Shown: positions 23,526 through 34,226, counted from the stretch's first letter. The stretch: DNA of 64,000 nt from Triticum aestivum (GCF_018294505.1 NC_057802.1:312532209-312596208); one strand, 5' to 3'. The notes: generated from the sequence alone by a model not told the origin. A program made the numbers and translations.

Positions 23526-24947
23526 ACTACGAGACCGACACTGCTGCTGCCCAGTTCGACTACGGAGTTGACGACCCCTCCTACTTGCCAGAGCAACCAG
23601 GCAAGCCCCCCCCTTTGATCACCAGATATCGCCTATTCTTCTCTATACTGCTTGCATTAGAGTAGTGTAGCATGTTACTGCTTTTCGATATCCTATCCTG
23701 ATGCATAGCCTATCCTTGCTACTACTGTTGATACCTTTACCTGCAATCCTACATGCTTAGTATAGGATGCTAGATTTCCATCAGTGGCCCTACATTCTTG
23801 TCCGTCTGCTGTGCTATACTATCGGGCCGTGATCACCTGGGCGGTGATCACGGGAATATACTTATATACTACATACATGACACATGTGATGACTAAAGTC
23901 GGGTCGGCTCGTAGGAGTACCCGCGAGTGGATCTTTGTGGCGGAGCGACAGGGCAGGTTGAGACCGCCTAGGTGAGAGGTGGGCCTGGCCCTGGTCGGCG
24001 TTCGCGGATACTTAACACGCTTAACGAGATCTTGGTATTTGATCTGAGTCTGGCCATTTGGTCTATACGCACTAACCATCTATGCGGGAGTAGTTATGGG
24101 TATCCCGGCGTCGTGGTATCAGCCGAAGCCTTCTTGACGTCAGCGACTGAGTGGCGCGCGCCGGATTGGACTGGAACGCCACTAGGCTAGGTCTGCTTCC
24201 GGCCGCGTACGCAACGTGCAGGTGTGCATAGGGCGATGGGCCCAGACCCCTGCGCGCATAGGGTTAGACCGGCGTGCTGACCTCTCTGTTGTGCTTAGGT
24301 GGGGCTGCGACGCGTTGATCTTACGAGGCCGGGCATGACCCAGAAAAGTGTGTCCGGCCAAATGGGATCGAGCGTGTTGGGTTATGTGGTGCACCCCTGC
24401 AGGGAAGTTTATCTATTCGAATAGCCGTGTCCCTCGGTAAAAGGACGACCCGAAGTTGTACCTTGACCTTATGACAACTAGAACTGGATACTGAATAAAA
24501 TACACCCTTCCAAGTGCCAGATACAACCCGGTGATCGCTCTCTAACAGGGCGACGAGGAGGGGATCGCTGGGTAGGATTATGCTATGCGATACTACTTGG
24601 AGGACTTCAATCTACTCTCTTCTACATGCTGCAAGATGGAGATGGCCAGAAGCGTAGTCTTCGACAGGACTAGCTATCCCCCTTTTATTCTGGCATTCTG
24701 CAGTTCAGTCCACTGATATGCCCCTTTACACATATACCCATGCATATGTAGTGTAGCTCCTTGCTTGCGAGTACTTTGGATGAGTACTCACGGTTGCTTC
24801 TCTCCCTCTTTTCCCCCTTTTCTTTCTATCTAGTTGTCGCAACCAGATGTTGGAGCCCAGGAGCCAGACGCCACCGTCGACGACGACACCTACGTCACTG
24901 GAGGTGCCTACTACTACGTGCAGGCCGCTGACGACGACCAGGAGTAG
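23526..24947 (+). CDS. Second copy of the LTR coding cassette
   Basis: Segments 23526-23600 and 24847-24947 repeat the 5' LTR cassette with the same acceptor, GC-type donor, phase and stop. The first segment is identical. In the second I see one coding change, His to Gln (CAT to CAG, in VGAQEP). The hairpin in the presumed intron is kept at 23827-23853. Confidence 0.45.
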
Positions 24948-25276
24948 TTAGGAGGATCCCAGGCAGGAGGCCTGCGCCTCGTTCGATCTGTATCCCAGTT
25001 TGTGCTAGCCTTCTTAAGGCAAACTTGTTTAACTTATGTCTGTACTCAGATATTGTTGCTTCCGCTGACTCGTCTGTGATCGAGCAATTGTATTCGAGCC
25101 CTCGAGGCCCCTGGCTTGTATTATGATGCTTGTATGACTTATTTATGTTTTAGAGTTGTGTTGTGATATCTTCCCGTGAGTCCCTGATCTTGGTCGTACA
25201 CATTTGCATGCATGATTAGTGTACGGTCAAATCATGGGGCGTCACACTCCTCCCCCTCCCTCTCACGTCGACCACC

Positions 25277-26002
25277 ATGGCATCGCGCCTCCCAAGCCCT
25301 CGGCACCCCTCGCTGCACCGCGCAGAGGGTCACGCATCGCTGTTCCGTTCCTTGCCGCCACTAGTCGCGGAGGACGCGTCGGTGTTCCGCTCCTCGCCAT
25401 GACGCGTCGAGGTGGACGCTTTGGCGTTCCCAGTCTCGCCAGCACGTGCGTACGAGGACGCGTCGGCTCCCCGTTATGAGGAGAATGTCGCGCCGCTCGC
25501 CGAGCCCCCCAGCCTTGAAGAGCTTTGGAAAGAAATGGAGGTAGCCTTGTGGGAGGCTTTGCCTCTGACAGAGCGCGCCAAAATAGAGGCGGAGAACATG
25601 GCCGAGGAAGAGAAGCGCGCTGCGAGGCATGCTTCCTGGCAGGCCTATGTCGCATCCGAGAGAGTCTGGCAATTGGCTCTTTGGTAGAAGGCTCGTGCGA
25701 GGGCCGTGAGGGTGGCGGAGGACGCCCGTGCCAAAGCCCTGAGTGCAGTCGGGCCCAAGCGCCTCATCTACGCTCGGCGGCACGTGGACCGGGTGCATGC
25801 TTCCAGCAAGGAGGAGGACCTGTTGGCACCGGATCACCACACCGATGAGATTGCGCTCGCCCACCGGCAAGCCGCCAATCAGCACCTCACGAGTTGTGAG
25901 GCTGAGGAAGAGGCATTGTGTCGGCGTGCTGGGAAACGGCCGCGCACCAGGGCACTCATGGCGCGTCGCAAGCGCTCCTGCGAGCGCCGTGGCTTTTATT
26001 AG
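25277..26002 (+). pseudogene. Unknown single-exon gene, promoter separated by element T, two in-frame stops
   Basis: ATG in a good context (CCACCATGGC), 26 nt after the target duplication of element T. The same frame runs 241 codons to a stop at 26002, broken by TGA at 25400-25402 and TAG at 25685-25687. The protein is rich in Ala, Arg and Glu. The middle (SLEELWKEMEVALWEALP, KIEAENMAEEEKRAARHA) and the Arg/Ala-rich rest look helical or coiled, and the C terminus is very basic (RRKRSCERRGFY). I recognise no domain and cannot name a function. The TATA box at 11399 on the other side of element T was probably its promoter. It could alternatively be a captured fragment, but one frame with ATG, Kozak context and TATA spacing argues for a former gene. 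Confidence 0.6.
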
Positions 26003-26574
26003 GAATAATTTAGTTTTGTAACGCGATCTCATTAGTTTTGGGATGCAAATGATAAATCCCGAACGTTCGGGAATTATTAGCGTCCTTAATTAAGTATGTA
26101 AAAGGAAAAGTTTGGAAACCTTGTGTATCTGTACGCATTTTGCAAGTACGTGCATATAGCAGAATCCTAACTATATATCGCACTACACGTCTCTCTCTAT
26201 ATATGCTTGCAGACTATGCTACTACTATTACTTATGTACGTGCAAATGCATGTTTTAACATTACGATGCGGTTTTTGCAAAAGTAGAAAAACAACACTAG
26301 TGAAGCTTGTGAAACGATTCAATGCAAAAGAAATGCTCGTTTGATTGTTTACTTTTAGCTTCTTCTCTGTGGTTATTTCTCTATCGTACTTTGTACGGAG
26401 TATCTCACTGGTCGGGAAGGCATGCAAACTCCCAAACCGCTTCGTACACCCTGTATCGAATTTTTTGCCTAACAAGTTGTGTCGTGCAATTGGAATTCCA
26501 ACTTGAGTACTACTACTAGGAGTACCAGGGGCCAGTTCTTTTAGGCTTCTAGATTAATAAACCCATAACTACTA
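26003..26574. other. 3' flank without a recognised feature
   Basis: AT-rich; begins with the likely 3' untranslated region of the preceding gene. No gene, tRNA or clear repeat seen. Confidence 0.5.
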
Positions 26575-26763
26575 CCTCCGTCCTGGTTTGTTGGTCCCCA
26601 TTGTAATCTGTGTCAAAAAATTTCCATAAATTTAACTAATGAAATGTTTATGCATGTCACCAAAAATTATATAACTTTTGGTGACATGCACTAACATATC
26701 AGTTAAATCTTTGGTCAAAATTTAGCACAAATTACAATGGTGACTAATAAACCAGGATGGACG
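26575..26763. mobile_element. Stowaway-like MITE with long internal hairpin
   Basis: CCTCCGTCCTGGTTT at the left and AAACCAGGATGGACG at the right, with TA on both sides (26573-26574 and 26764-26765). The centre holds a perfect 15-bp stem, TGCATGTCACCAAAA (26651-26665) with its complement at 26676-26690 and a 10-nt loop. Confidence 0.8.
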
Positions 26764-26885
26764 TATTAGTTTAGTAGCCCAAATGAATGAGTAACGCGCC
26801 TTATGTTACTCTCCACTGTGACTAGTCTTATGGGAAAAGCTGGGGAAGAGACCGCTTATTTTTTAAGCTGCCAAAAGAAGGCCCT

Positions 26886-26950
26886 AGGAGTAGTAGCTAG
26901 GGATACTGGGAGTAGTAGCTAGGGATACTAGGAGTAGTAGCTAGGGATTG
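26886..26950. repeat. 22-bp tandem repeat, three copies
   Basis: Unit AGGAGTAGTAGCTAGGGATA plus CT, repeated at 26886, 26908 and 26930; the last copy is 1 nt shorter and diverged at its end. Confidence 0.92.
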
Positions 26951-27151
26951 AGTGTGCGAGATGAACCAGACAAAGTAAATGCAGACAGATGAAATGCAAA
27001 AAAGACAGAGGGATGTGATGGTTGCTTATCCGTTTATTTTACCAGGCCACTTATTGCTGGGAGTGGTGTGGTTTTGTGATATGACGGCTTTACTGCCGCG
27101 CCACGAGCGGGGTGAGACTCCCATGCAGCACCACCCTCTACACTAGTACTA

Positions 27152-27354
27152 CCTCGGTCGTGGTTTATTAGTCCCCCATTGAATATGATTGAAGATTTAA
27201 CTGACAAAATGTTAGTGCATGTCAACAAAAACTATATCGTTGGATTCGTATTTGAACATAGTTTTCAATGATATAATTTTTGGTGACATGCATGAGCATT
27301 TATCATACTATATATAATGTTAGTTAAATTTATGGTCATACTATATATAGTAAG
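27152..27354. mobile_element. Related Stowaway-like MITE, right end lost
   Basis: Starts CCTCGGTCGTGGTTTATTAG after TA and shares the GTGCATGTCA and TTTTTGGTGACATGCATGAG arms with the element at 26575-26763. No right inverted repeat; the end given is approximate. Confidence 0.6.
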
Positions 27355-27666
27355 GTGTCTGTGCATTGCATGGAATAGTGAAATGCATTGATCAGGGAGT
27401 TGTTTATTTTGACAAAGTATGTGGAGGTCATCTCATGTGTAACGAGTATCGATAGGTTTCTTCAGATATTATTTCTTCTCTAGAGCTCACAAACATCCGG
27501 GTGAAATAGATAAAAAGTATATTTTGCAAACAAAAGCGTTCAATTGTTCAACCTGCATCCAAAACTTGTGAAGAAATAACACTATTGTGCTTTGCAAGAA
27601 ATGATCTTTAAGAATTAGTTTTTGAGTATCGATTTTGTTTATTTTTTCTAGACCACCCTGAATGTA

Positions 27667-27949
27667 CTCCCTCCGTCTAGGTGAATAAGTCATCTTAAGT
27701 TGTGCACCGTGACCAAGAATGAGGGGAAAACGAGAGAACTTAATGTTTATTTGCTAATTAATAGCATTGCATGCAATAAACTAACCACTGCATGTCGTGT
27801 TTGGTAGTATTGAGTCATTGAAAACATGCGCGCCCCGCATCTCTTATTGGTTGATATGTCAAGAAACATGAAACAAGGTGGGAGTTAATGCACCGCGCCT
27901 AAGTGTTTTGGCATTATTTTGTTTTCGTAAGGTGACTTAGTAGAGCGAG
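27667..27949. mobile_element. Stowaway-type MITE
   Basis: CTCCCTCCGTCTAGGTGAATAA after TA (27665-27666). The right end, GTGACTTAGTAGAGCGAG before TA, is only a weak inverted match. Confidence 0.7.
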
Positions 27950-28517
27950 TACAATAAGGTACAGTCACCAGGTTGTAAGAAGTAAAGTAATATTTCTAAT
28001 GCTTAGTTGGAGGAGAGAGGATAGGAGAGAGAATGTAAGTGGGATATCATGAAAGAGCCAACTACAGCACGTGCTCCTAGGCACTATGTGAGAGTGGAAA
28101 GTGGGCCATGTATTAATAAAGTGGCACATACTTCTATATCTATACCCACTATTAAAGGGAGGTGATATTCTTGGTTTCATCCCGCTTCGTTTGGTCCCGC
28201 TATTTGGTTTTGTTACTTGCCACCCGTTTTGGCCCAACGGAGGAAGCCCGTCTGTCGGCGCATTGTGCCCCAGGTCCGGAGAAAAATAAAATTACCGATG
28301 GGAGGGTTTGATCTCATAATCTGCTAACCGGCCACGCACAGTTTGTCCAACTGACCCAGCTAGAGATATGAGTGGATTTTTTTCTCCCGTTGCAACGCAC
28401 GGGCCTTTTTGCTAGTATAGCTAATTGTTATACATGTTGGCTATAAGTTGGCTATAGATGACATGGCACTTTCTTATAGTCAACAGTTGGCTATACTATT
28501 AAGTACTAACCATGCTC
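27943..28517. mobile_element. Probable Mutator-like MITE interrupted by a Helitron
   Basis: Diverged inverted ends: GAGCGAGTACAATAAGG at the left and CTATACTATTAAGTACTAAC...GCTC at the right, with TTGGCTATAAG arms. The interior joins cleanly if the Helitron at 28139-28415 is removed. Superfamily tentative; target duplication not resolved. Confidence 0.45.
28139..28415 (+). mobile_element. Small non-autonomous Helitron
   Basis: 5' end TCTATACCCACTATTAAAG after an A. 3' end CTAG (28412-28415) before a T, with a hairpin CCCGT/ACGGG (28386-28403) 8 nt upstream. Start with TC, end in CTRR after a hairpin and insertion between A and T are Helitron hallmarks. No coding capacity. Confidence 0.75.
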
Positions 28518-28822
28518 TTATACACCTAGATGGAGGGATTAAATTAGGATGACTTGGAAGGGGGCAGAGGAGATGTAAGAAATGGTTCATCATAAGTCTT
28601 TCACCATTACTGTAGTAAAAATTCTCAATTAATCTCATAAATGGCAAGCGAGAACTCTAATGGAGCAAAAGCATACATGGAAGATTCTTGAGTAAACCAT
28701 AAATGGATACACTTTTATTCAAGCGCGATAATCTAATAGAGCAAGATCATGCATGGAAGGTTCTATACTATATAAATAAGAGGTCTCCACATGCTTAGAT
28801 AACGGATTACATTGAGCGAAGA

Positions 28823-29560
28823 CTAATGATGAACATTTGACTTGGTAATGCATATGACCAGGTGAACCTCCTTGGAGGCACCGTGCACCATCTTGGGGTG
28901 AAAATCATACCAGGCGTCTTCCGTGTCCACATTGCCGGGAATGGAGCAGCTCGACACAGGCACAGTCAGCGTGATGGAGGCGGCGTGGGCGCCCTCGTAC
29001 CTTAGAGGGGTAGTAACAGTGAGCATGCCCCGTACACCGGCCTCATGTCAGTGTCAACAGCGTTGCCCCTGATGCACACTACAGAGATGGGGCGGCGACC
29101 TGCGCGGGCCTTGCCAGTGCCCACAGCCAAGAGGAAGAAGTTGTCATCCTCCTCCGCGACTAGTAGGCGGCGGTGATCCTCCAGCGACTCCGGCACGGTG
29201 AACGGGTAGCACATCTCGTACTTGATGTTCACCGCCATGGGCCAGTAGTGAGTGACGGACGGTGCCGTGAGGTGATGCACGAGGCTCGCTGGTGAGCCCT
29301 CAAACGTCGGCGTGCACTCATAGTAGTAGCAGGGCGTGTGCGCGCATCTGGAACTATGCTCCGCCAGCGAGTGCTAGTCGATGTACCTCTCGCAGCCAAA
29401 ACTCTTGTAGACGCAGGGCACCTTGCAGGCATCGACCAGGCCGTCCATGAAACGGGAGTGGTTGTAGGGGTTGTTGTGCCCGCCGAATGGACCGCAGGAG
29501 GGAGTGGCTGTAGGGGATGTTGCGCCTGCCGAATGGAGCGCAGGAGTAGCATACGAAGCA
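28823..29560 (-). pseudogene. SINA/SIAH-type E3 ubiquitin ligase-like pseudogene
   Basis: Plant SINA-type proteins carry a SIAH zinc-finger region and a TRAF-like substrate-binding domain, and mark proteins for degradation. On the minus strand one frame reads FMDGLVDACKVPCVYKSFGC, then a TAG (29374-29376), then HSLAEHSSRCAHTPCYYYEC (the Cys/His zinc pattern), HHLTAPSVTHYWP and a TRAF-like stretch (LLVAEEDDNFFLLAVGTGKA). A frameshift near 29020 moves to VTTPLRYEGAHAASITLTVP and PKMVHGASKEVHLVI. The N-terminal RING part is missing or scrambled, and an imperfect tandem duplication (CCATTCGGC...CCCCTACA) lies at about 29480-29555. Not functional. Confidence 0.75.
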
Positions 29561-29590
29561 GTAGATGGTGTCCTTACTAGTACTCCCTAG

Positions 29591-30090
29591 TCTCTACTCT
29601 TATAAAAAATGAGTTGGTGATGATGGTGTGCCTACCATCTTGTAATATAGACCATTCGATCTATATCTGACGGATAGAAAGCAAACTATGACAATTTTAC
29701 AAAAGATACCCGCACCTCTCTCCACATTTACAGATAAGACCTTGCCTCGTTCATCCTTATTTCCCACAACCTCATTGCTGGGCAATTAAAAAAGGAAGTC
29801 TCTGGAACAATCTGGCATGGTGGCCGCTACCGGCGCTGTCCATCCCCATTCCTCCGCCCAGTCCGACCACCAGTCACCACCACGCCCCACTCCTCCTCAC
29901 CTTATCTCTCATCTTTCTCGAGATATCATTTTTTCAATGAAATTCTCGAGATACCATTTTTCTGATAAAATTCTCGAGATATCATTAGTTTTTATACATG
30001 GGATTACTCCTGCATGGGTCAATCACAACAGGTGTTTTGTAAAAAAAAATGCATCTTGATGTTCCATGCAATGCACGGGCATCTTGCTAG
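29591..30090 (+). mobile_element. Non-autonomous Helitron with extra internal segment
   Basis: 5' end TCTCTACTCTTATAAAA. 3' end CTAG (30087-30090) before T, with an upstream hairpin CCATGC/GCACGG. Shares both flanks with the remnant at 5097-5317 but carries about 280 bp more (29767-30046), including a GC-rich piece (GGTGGCCGCTACCGGCGCTG) and three repeats around ATTCTCGAGATATCATT. The extra part may be captured host DNA, or may have been lost from the other copy. Confidence 0.65.
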
Positions 30091-30776
30091 TCTGCATATA
30101 ATTCCAAACACCACATAGACACGTTCTTTGACCATTTTACAACTATGTTAGTATCATTGTTAGTGGTCAGCCGGTGCAAGTTATAGCCCCAGGTGTTCTA
30201 ACCTTTTTTTAGTAATGATATCTGGTGATTGTTCGCCACAAGCTCAATCCTAGCGAATCCCACATAACCTTAAGATTTCCATCCGATCATGGCATGTTTT
30301 CAAGCCATAGTATTTGACAAAACCGCCACCCTTACACACGTAATGTAACTGCGTCATGGGCGTTTGCAACTGCCATGTCTCCCAGTGAACGTTTGCTGGG
30401 GATTGGAGTTAGCACCGATGGCGGTTCGTAGCCATTCCACGCTCGGGCATTGAAGTTTGTAACTATTTTAGAATATACTACTCCTTCGGTGCTAGTAGTA
30501 GAGTAGAGTCCTACTCCACTATATGCAAACTAGGGCATAGTAGTAGGTACTGTAGGGAGTACTAGTACTGTAATCACTCAAGGAAGTTGTCTGGCATCGA
30601 TATGACCCTACGCTGCTGGGATGTGTCTCGTAAGTCAAGCGGCATGCTATTGTCATCATCACCTGTCCACTTCCCGCAGCACATATTCGCTTCTCCATCT
30701 TCGTCCGCACATAATCGTCCAATCTTCCATCCCCACTAAGGCACCTCCCCCCTCTTCCGAAACCCAAGCACTACCA
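30091..30776. other. Upstream flank of the F-box pseudogene
   Basis: No gene or complete repeat recognised. Any promoter of the F-box gene would lie here. Confidence 0.4.
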
Positions 30777-31898
30777 ATGGCAGAAACGAGTAGTGTCTGC
30801 TGAAAGAGTGGCTGGGATTCGCTCCCCACAGAGGTAATCAAGCTCATTGTTTCTCGTGTGGACAATCTCAGTACCATGCCGCTCGTCGCGTGCTCATCGG
30901 GGCTATACTGTTTACTCAAAGCCCTCAGGCCAGAGCTTTTTAAGCCAGCCCCTTGCTTGCTGATGCCGCCTGATCTTCAGAAACGGCGTGTCACGCAGCA
31001 TAATGATCATAGGGTGGCGAGCATCAACCCCCTCGACTGTGATCTGATCCCCGTCACCCTCAACTACATTAATGGCATGTACTGGGTCAGCATGAACACG
31101 TCTTGGATGGTGCTCGTCGACGGTCACGACAGCTGGATGCTCATGGAGGTCTACACCAGGCGATTGACCCCCTTCCTTCGATTCACACTGCACTGCTTTG
31201 GCACCGCGACCCAGAATACTCGGAATCTTACAGTAGCCAACATGATACCAAGTTTGATTTGCTCAAGGTTCTAATCTGCCAAGTGCCCGCAAGATCTGCG
31301 AATTATAAAGACTTCAGGCTAATTGCGTTCTTCAACCGCGGTCTCTCCTATCTGACAGGTCACTGCGGTAAGTGGATAAATCTGCACGTCCATCGCAGGA
31401 TCATACATCCTCCATGGTTCTCAGATGCCATTGAACACAAGGGCTTCATTTACGCTGTGGACTCCTTCTATGGCTGGACGTATTGCTGGCCTACTCCAGT
31501 CATCGATACAAACGGCTGTTACAATAGTATGTTACTTTCCTATGATATCATGATGGCTTTCTTATATTACTGTCAACATTTCCTAAAAAAATATTCATGC
31601 TCATAACATGTTGTTCTTAAGATTGACTACAGTACGAGCCCTTTTTTATTTGACTCCAACTTGATATGATGTTGTAGGCCGCTTGGTGTCCCTACCCTTC
31701 CTAATCCCAGAACCTTTCAAAGAAAAGCGGCATGGCCTTTGCAGGTGGTTCCTGGCTTGATCAGACAACAACGAACGATTGATGATCGTTTGCACGTACC
31801 GGACGTGTTTTTTCGCGGAATACAATCACAGTCACTGCAATGTCTTTGAGCAGGATCCCAGCTTCTCTGGGCCTACAGGAATTTTTGACTGGAGGCTG
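30777..31898 (+). pseudogene. F-box/DUF295 protein pseudogene
   Basis: F-box proteins select substrates for SCF ubiquitin ligases; cereals have a large DUF295 subfamily. ATG at 30777 (MAETSSVC), TGA at 30801-30803, then the F-box-like WDSLPTEVIKLIVSRVDNL and a DUF295-like stretch (LIPVTLNYINGMYWVSMN, WMVLVDGHDSWMLMEVYTRR). A frameshift between about 31160 and 31250 leads to FDLLKVLICQVPARSANYKD and HPPWFSDAIEHKGFIYAVDS. A plausible intron follows (GTATGTTACT at 31527 to TTGTAG at 31677), then RLVSLPFLIPEPFKEKR, a TGA (31758-31760) and SDNNERLMIVCTYRTCFF. The end is lost after a donor-like CTG/GTAAGT at 31898/31899. Three lesions or more. Confidence 0.72.
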
Positions 31899-31965
31899 GT
31901 AAGTAGCCTTGGTACACGCTCTCTGTTTCTCAGACTAAATTATCCAATTAACCAGGAGATAACTA

Positions 31966-32478
31966 CTACCTCTTGAGCACTGCGTTGGTTTTTCCCTTGA
32001 AGAGGAAAGGGTGATGCAGTAAAGTAGCGTAAGTATTTCCCCCAGTTTTTGAGAACCAAGGTAATAATCCAGTAGGAGACCACGCTCAAGTCCCTCGTAC
32101 CTACACAAACAAATAAGAACCTTGCAACCAACGCGATAAAGGGGTTGTCAATCCCTTCACGGCCACTTGCAAAAGTGAGATCTGATAGAGATAATAAGAT
32201 AATATTTTTCGTATTTTTATGATAAAGAGTGAAAGTAAAGATTGCAAAATAAACGGCGCCAGAAATAGCTAGTTGATGGGAGATTAACATGATGGAAAAT
32301 AGACCCGGGGGCCATAGGTTTTACTAGTGGCTTCTCTCAAGATAGCATAAGTATTACAGTGGGTGAACAAATTACTGTGGAGCAATTGATAGAATTGAGC
32401 ATAGTTATGAGAATATCTAGGCATGATCATGTATATAGGCATCACGTCCGCGACAAGTAGACCAACTCCTGCCGCACT
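31966..32478. repeat. Interspersed repeat, class unassigned
   Basis: Begins CTACTACCTCTTGAGCACTG and includes AGTAAAGTAGCGTAAGTATT and ATAGACCCGGGGGCCATAGG. I recognise it as a high-copy Triticeae repeat from memory but cannot assign a family. It ends abruptly where GC-rich Gypsy sequence begins. No coding frame. Confidence 0.45.
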
Positions 32479-32797
32479 AGTGGAAGCACCATGCTCCGCG
32501 CTGGCAGTCGACACGGTCGAGGAGCAGGTATGCCTGTGCAAGTGTGGAAGCGCTATGCTCCGCGCTGGTGATAAACAACTGAGGGCAGCCCCATGGCCGT
32601 ACCAACCTTAGGGAGCCACCCGGCTCAGTGTCCAGCTTCACCGCAACGCTTTCCCCTCGGTAGAGCCGTGCGAGGGGGCTGGGCATGGGGGCTGCACTCG
32701 GGTCACGCCCGAGCGTACGCCGCCCTGCCAGGTCTCTCGGACCTGGTTGTCACGCGCCCTCCCGAGCGGAGCCAAGGTATGAAGGTCGTTTGGACCT

Positions 32798-33119
32798 CAA
32801 GGGGGACTCCTGAGCATCGCGACTCAGTAGCCTAACTGGCCACGTAGCCCCTCACCCCTTGGTCTCGTCCTGGTGATCTGGACGACCCAACGGCGGCCGA
32901 GGTATGCGCGGGGTCGGGCCCTGCCGATGTAGAACACTAGGCCTACTCCTGCATCTCCTTTCTGTAAGCTGTTTGCGCGTCAAGGGGGACTCCTGAGCAT
33001 TGCGACTCAGGAGCCTAACTGGTCACGTAGCCCCTCACCCCTTGGTCTCGTCCTAGTGATCCGGACGACCCAACGGCGGTTGAGGTATGCGCGGGGTCGG
33101 GGCCTGCTGACGTAGAACA
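32798..33119. repeat. Two diverged copies of a 140-bp unit
   Basis: Copies begin TCAAGGGGGACTCCTGAGCA at 32798 and 32980 and run to TAGAACA, separated by about 42 nt of unique sequence. Each contains CCTCACCCCTTGGTCTCGTC. Non-coding spacer of element A. Confidence 0.9.
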
Positions 33120-33265
33120 TGAAGCAAACAGGAAGGAAATCGCGGAACTCAAATAAATATTACAAAACATACTGTTCTTTAAAATACCAAACACAAGTTT
33201 AACGCCTCCACGAGGCACGGTACGTGTTGCAGAGGCAAGGAAGGAGTCACCAGCAAGTCATCTCA

Positions 33266-33637
33266 TCATCCCTGGATGCCGCCGTCGCTCGCGAAAGGTG
33301 CTCCTTCGACGCTGATGTTGCCCTCACCTGTGCCGCCCGCCGGAGTTGCAGGTTCAGCAGCACCACCAGTTGAGGGCGTAGGGTCGAAGGTGCGGAACTT
33401 CTTCAGCAAAGCCTCCACCTGGCCCTTCACGGCTTCGGCAGCAGGTGCGCAGCGCTCGTCATGCACAAGTTCTAGCAGCTCGTCGAAGTTGGCGTCAGGA
33501 TCATGAAGATGGAGGTGCCTGAAGACGCGCGTCAGTGCGGCCGAGGAAAGCGTACGGGCTTCTCCCTCCACCAAGGGGCCAATTCCGCCCACGACCTCCT
33601 CAAGCGCCTCGACCAGATGAGGAAGCAGCTGGGTAGG
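33266..33637 (-). pseudogene. C-terminal piece of the antisense accessory protein of element A
   Basis: Last segment of A's accessory gene, read on the minus strand from the edge of solo LTR D: PTQLLPHLVEALEEVVGG, FRHLHLHDPDANFDELLELV and a Pro/Gly-rich end to the stop at 33266. It continues directly from the segment ending at 38033. Tat-lineage elements of grasses carry such a reverse-oriented gene between pol and the 3' LTR; its role is unknown. This piece itself is open. Confidence 0.65.
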
Positions 33638-34226
33638 TGTCACGACCGGTTTTTCAATAAAAATAATTATTGAGAAACCAATCCCTTTTACGGACCGGTG
33701 AGGAAGAATTCCTTCTCACTGATAGACAAAACATTGGTCACAGAAGAAAAAAAATACCAGGAGCACTAAATATAATACAAGGTTGAGCAGGGACTGCCCA
33801 ACAATTTATTACATGCACGCCGATAAAACAATACGGCGGATAGGGTGGCAAACTACTAACTCACGATAAAAACGGTGGTGGAGATATCACTGCGGGGCGA
33901 GTGATATGACTCCAGAAGGCTACAGCTCTTCGAGCGTCGGAGTGAGGCTCGAGAAGACTTATTGCGGGTGGCGGAAGCGTAAACGATACAAGTGACCAAT
34001 ATCCGGGATCGCGCAGGACTGACTGGGACTCCTCTAGGCGTCGGACGCGCTATCAAACTCTTCATCCAAGAGATCGCCTTCGTCAACATCTGGCCAAATC
34101 AACAAGCCAGGTGAGTACTATGAAAGTACTCGCAAGACAGTTCGGACATAAGGTATAACAAACGCAAACATGAAGCACATGAACAAGTTAACCAGTGCGA
34201 TCAGACACAGAGATAATAAATACTGG

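Larger units (their letters stand above)
11458..25246 (+). mobile_element. Complete Tekay-type chromoviral Gypsy retrotransposon (element T)
   Basis: Bounded by LTRs 11458-15124 and 20969-25246 and by identical 5-bp target duplications CTCCT (11453-11457 and 25247-25251). Internal order: primer site, extra ORF, gag-protease-reverse transcriptase-RNase H-integrase-chromodomain, polypurine tract. The C-terminal chromodomain, the single gag-pol frame and the very long LTRs fit the Tekay/Del branch of chromoviruses. The first LTR base has changed (GGTAACACC at 11458 against TGTAACACC at 20969). The coding region is dead (stops, a frameshift, a catalytic change), so it could move only with proteins from another copy. 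Confidence 0.93.
20969..25246 (+). repeat. 3' LTR of element T
   Basis: Starts TGTAACACCCCGAGAATC and ends GGGGCGTCACA, followed by the target duplication CTCCT. 690 Ns (21419-22108) inflate its length relative to the 5' LTR. Outside the gap the two LTRs differ only at scattered positions. Confidence 0.93.
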
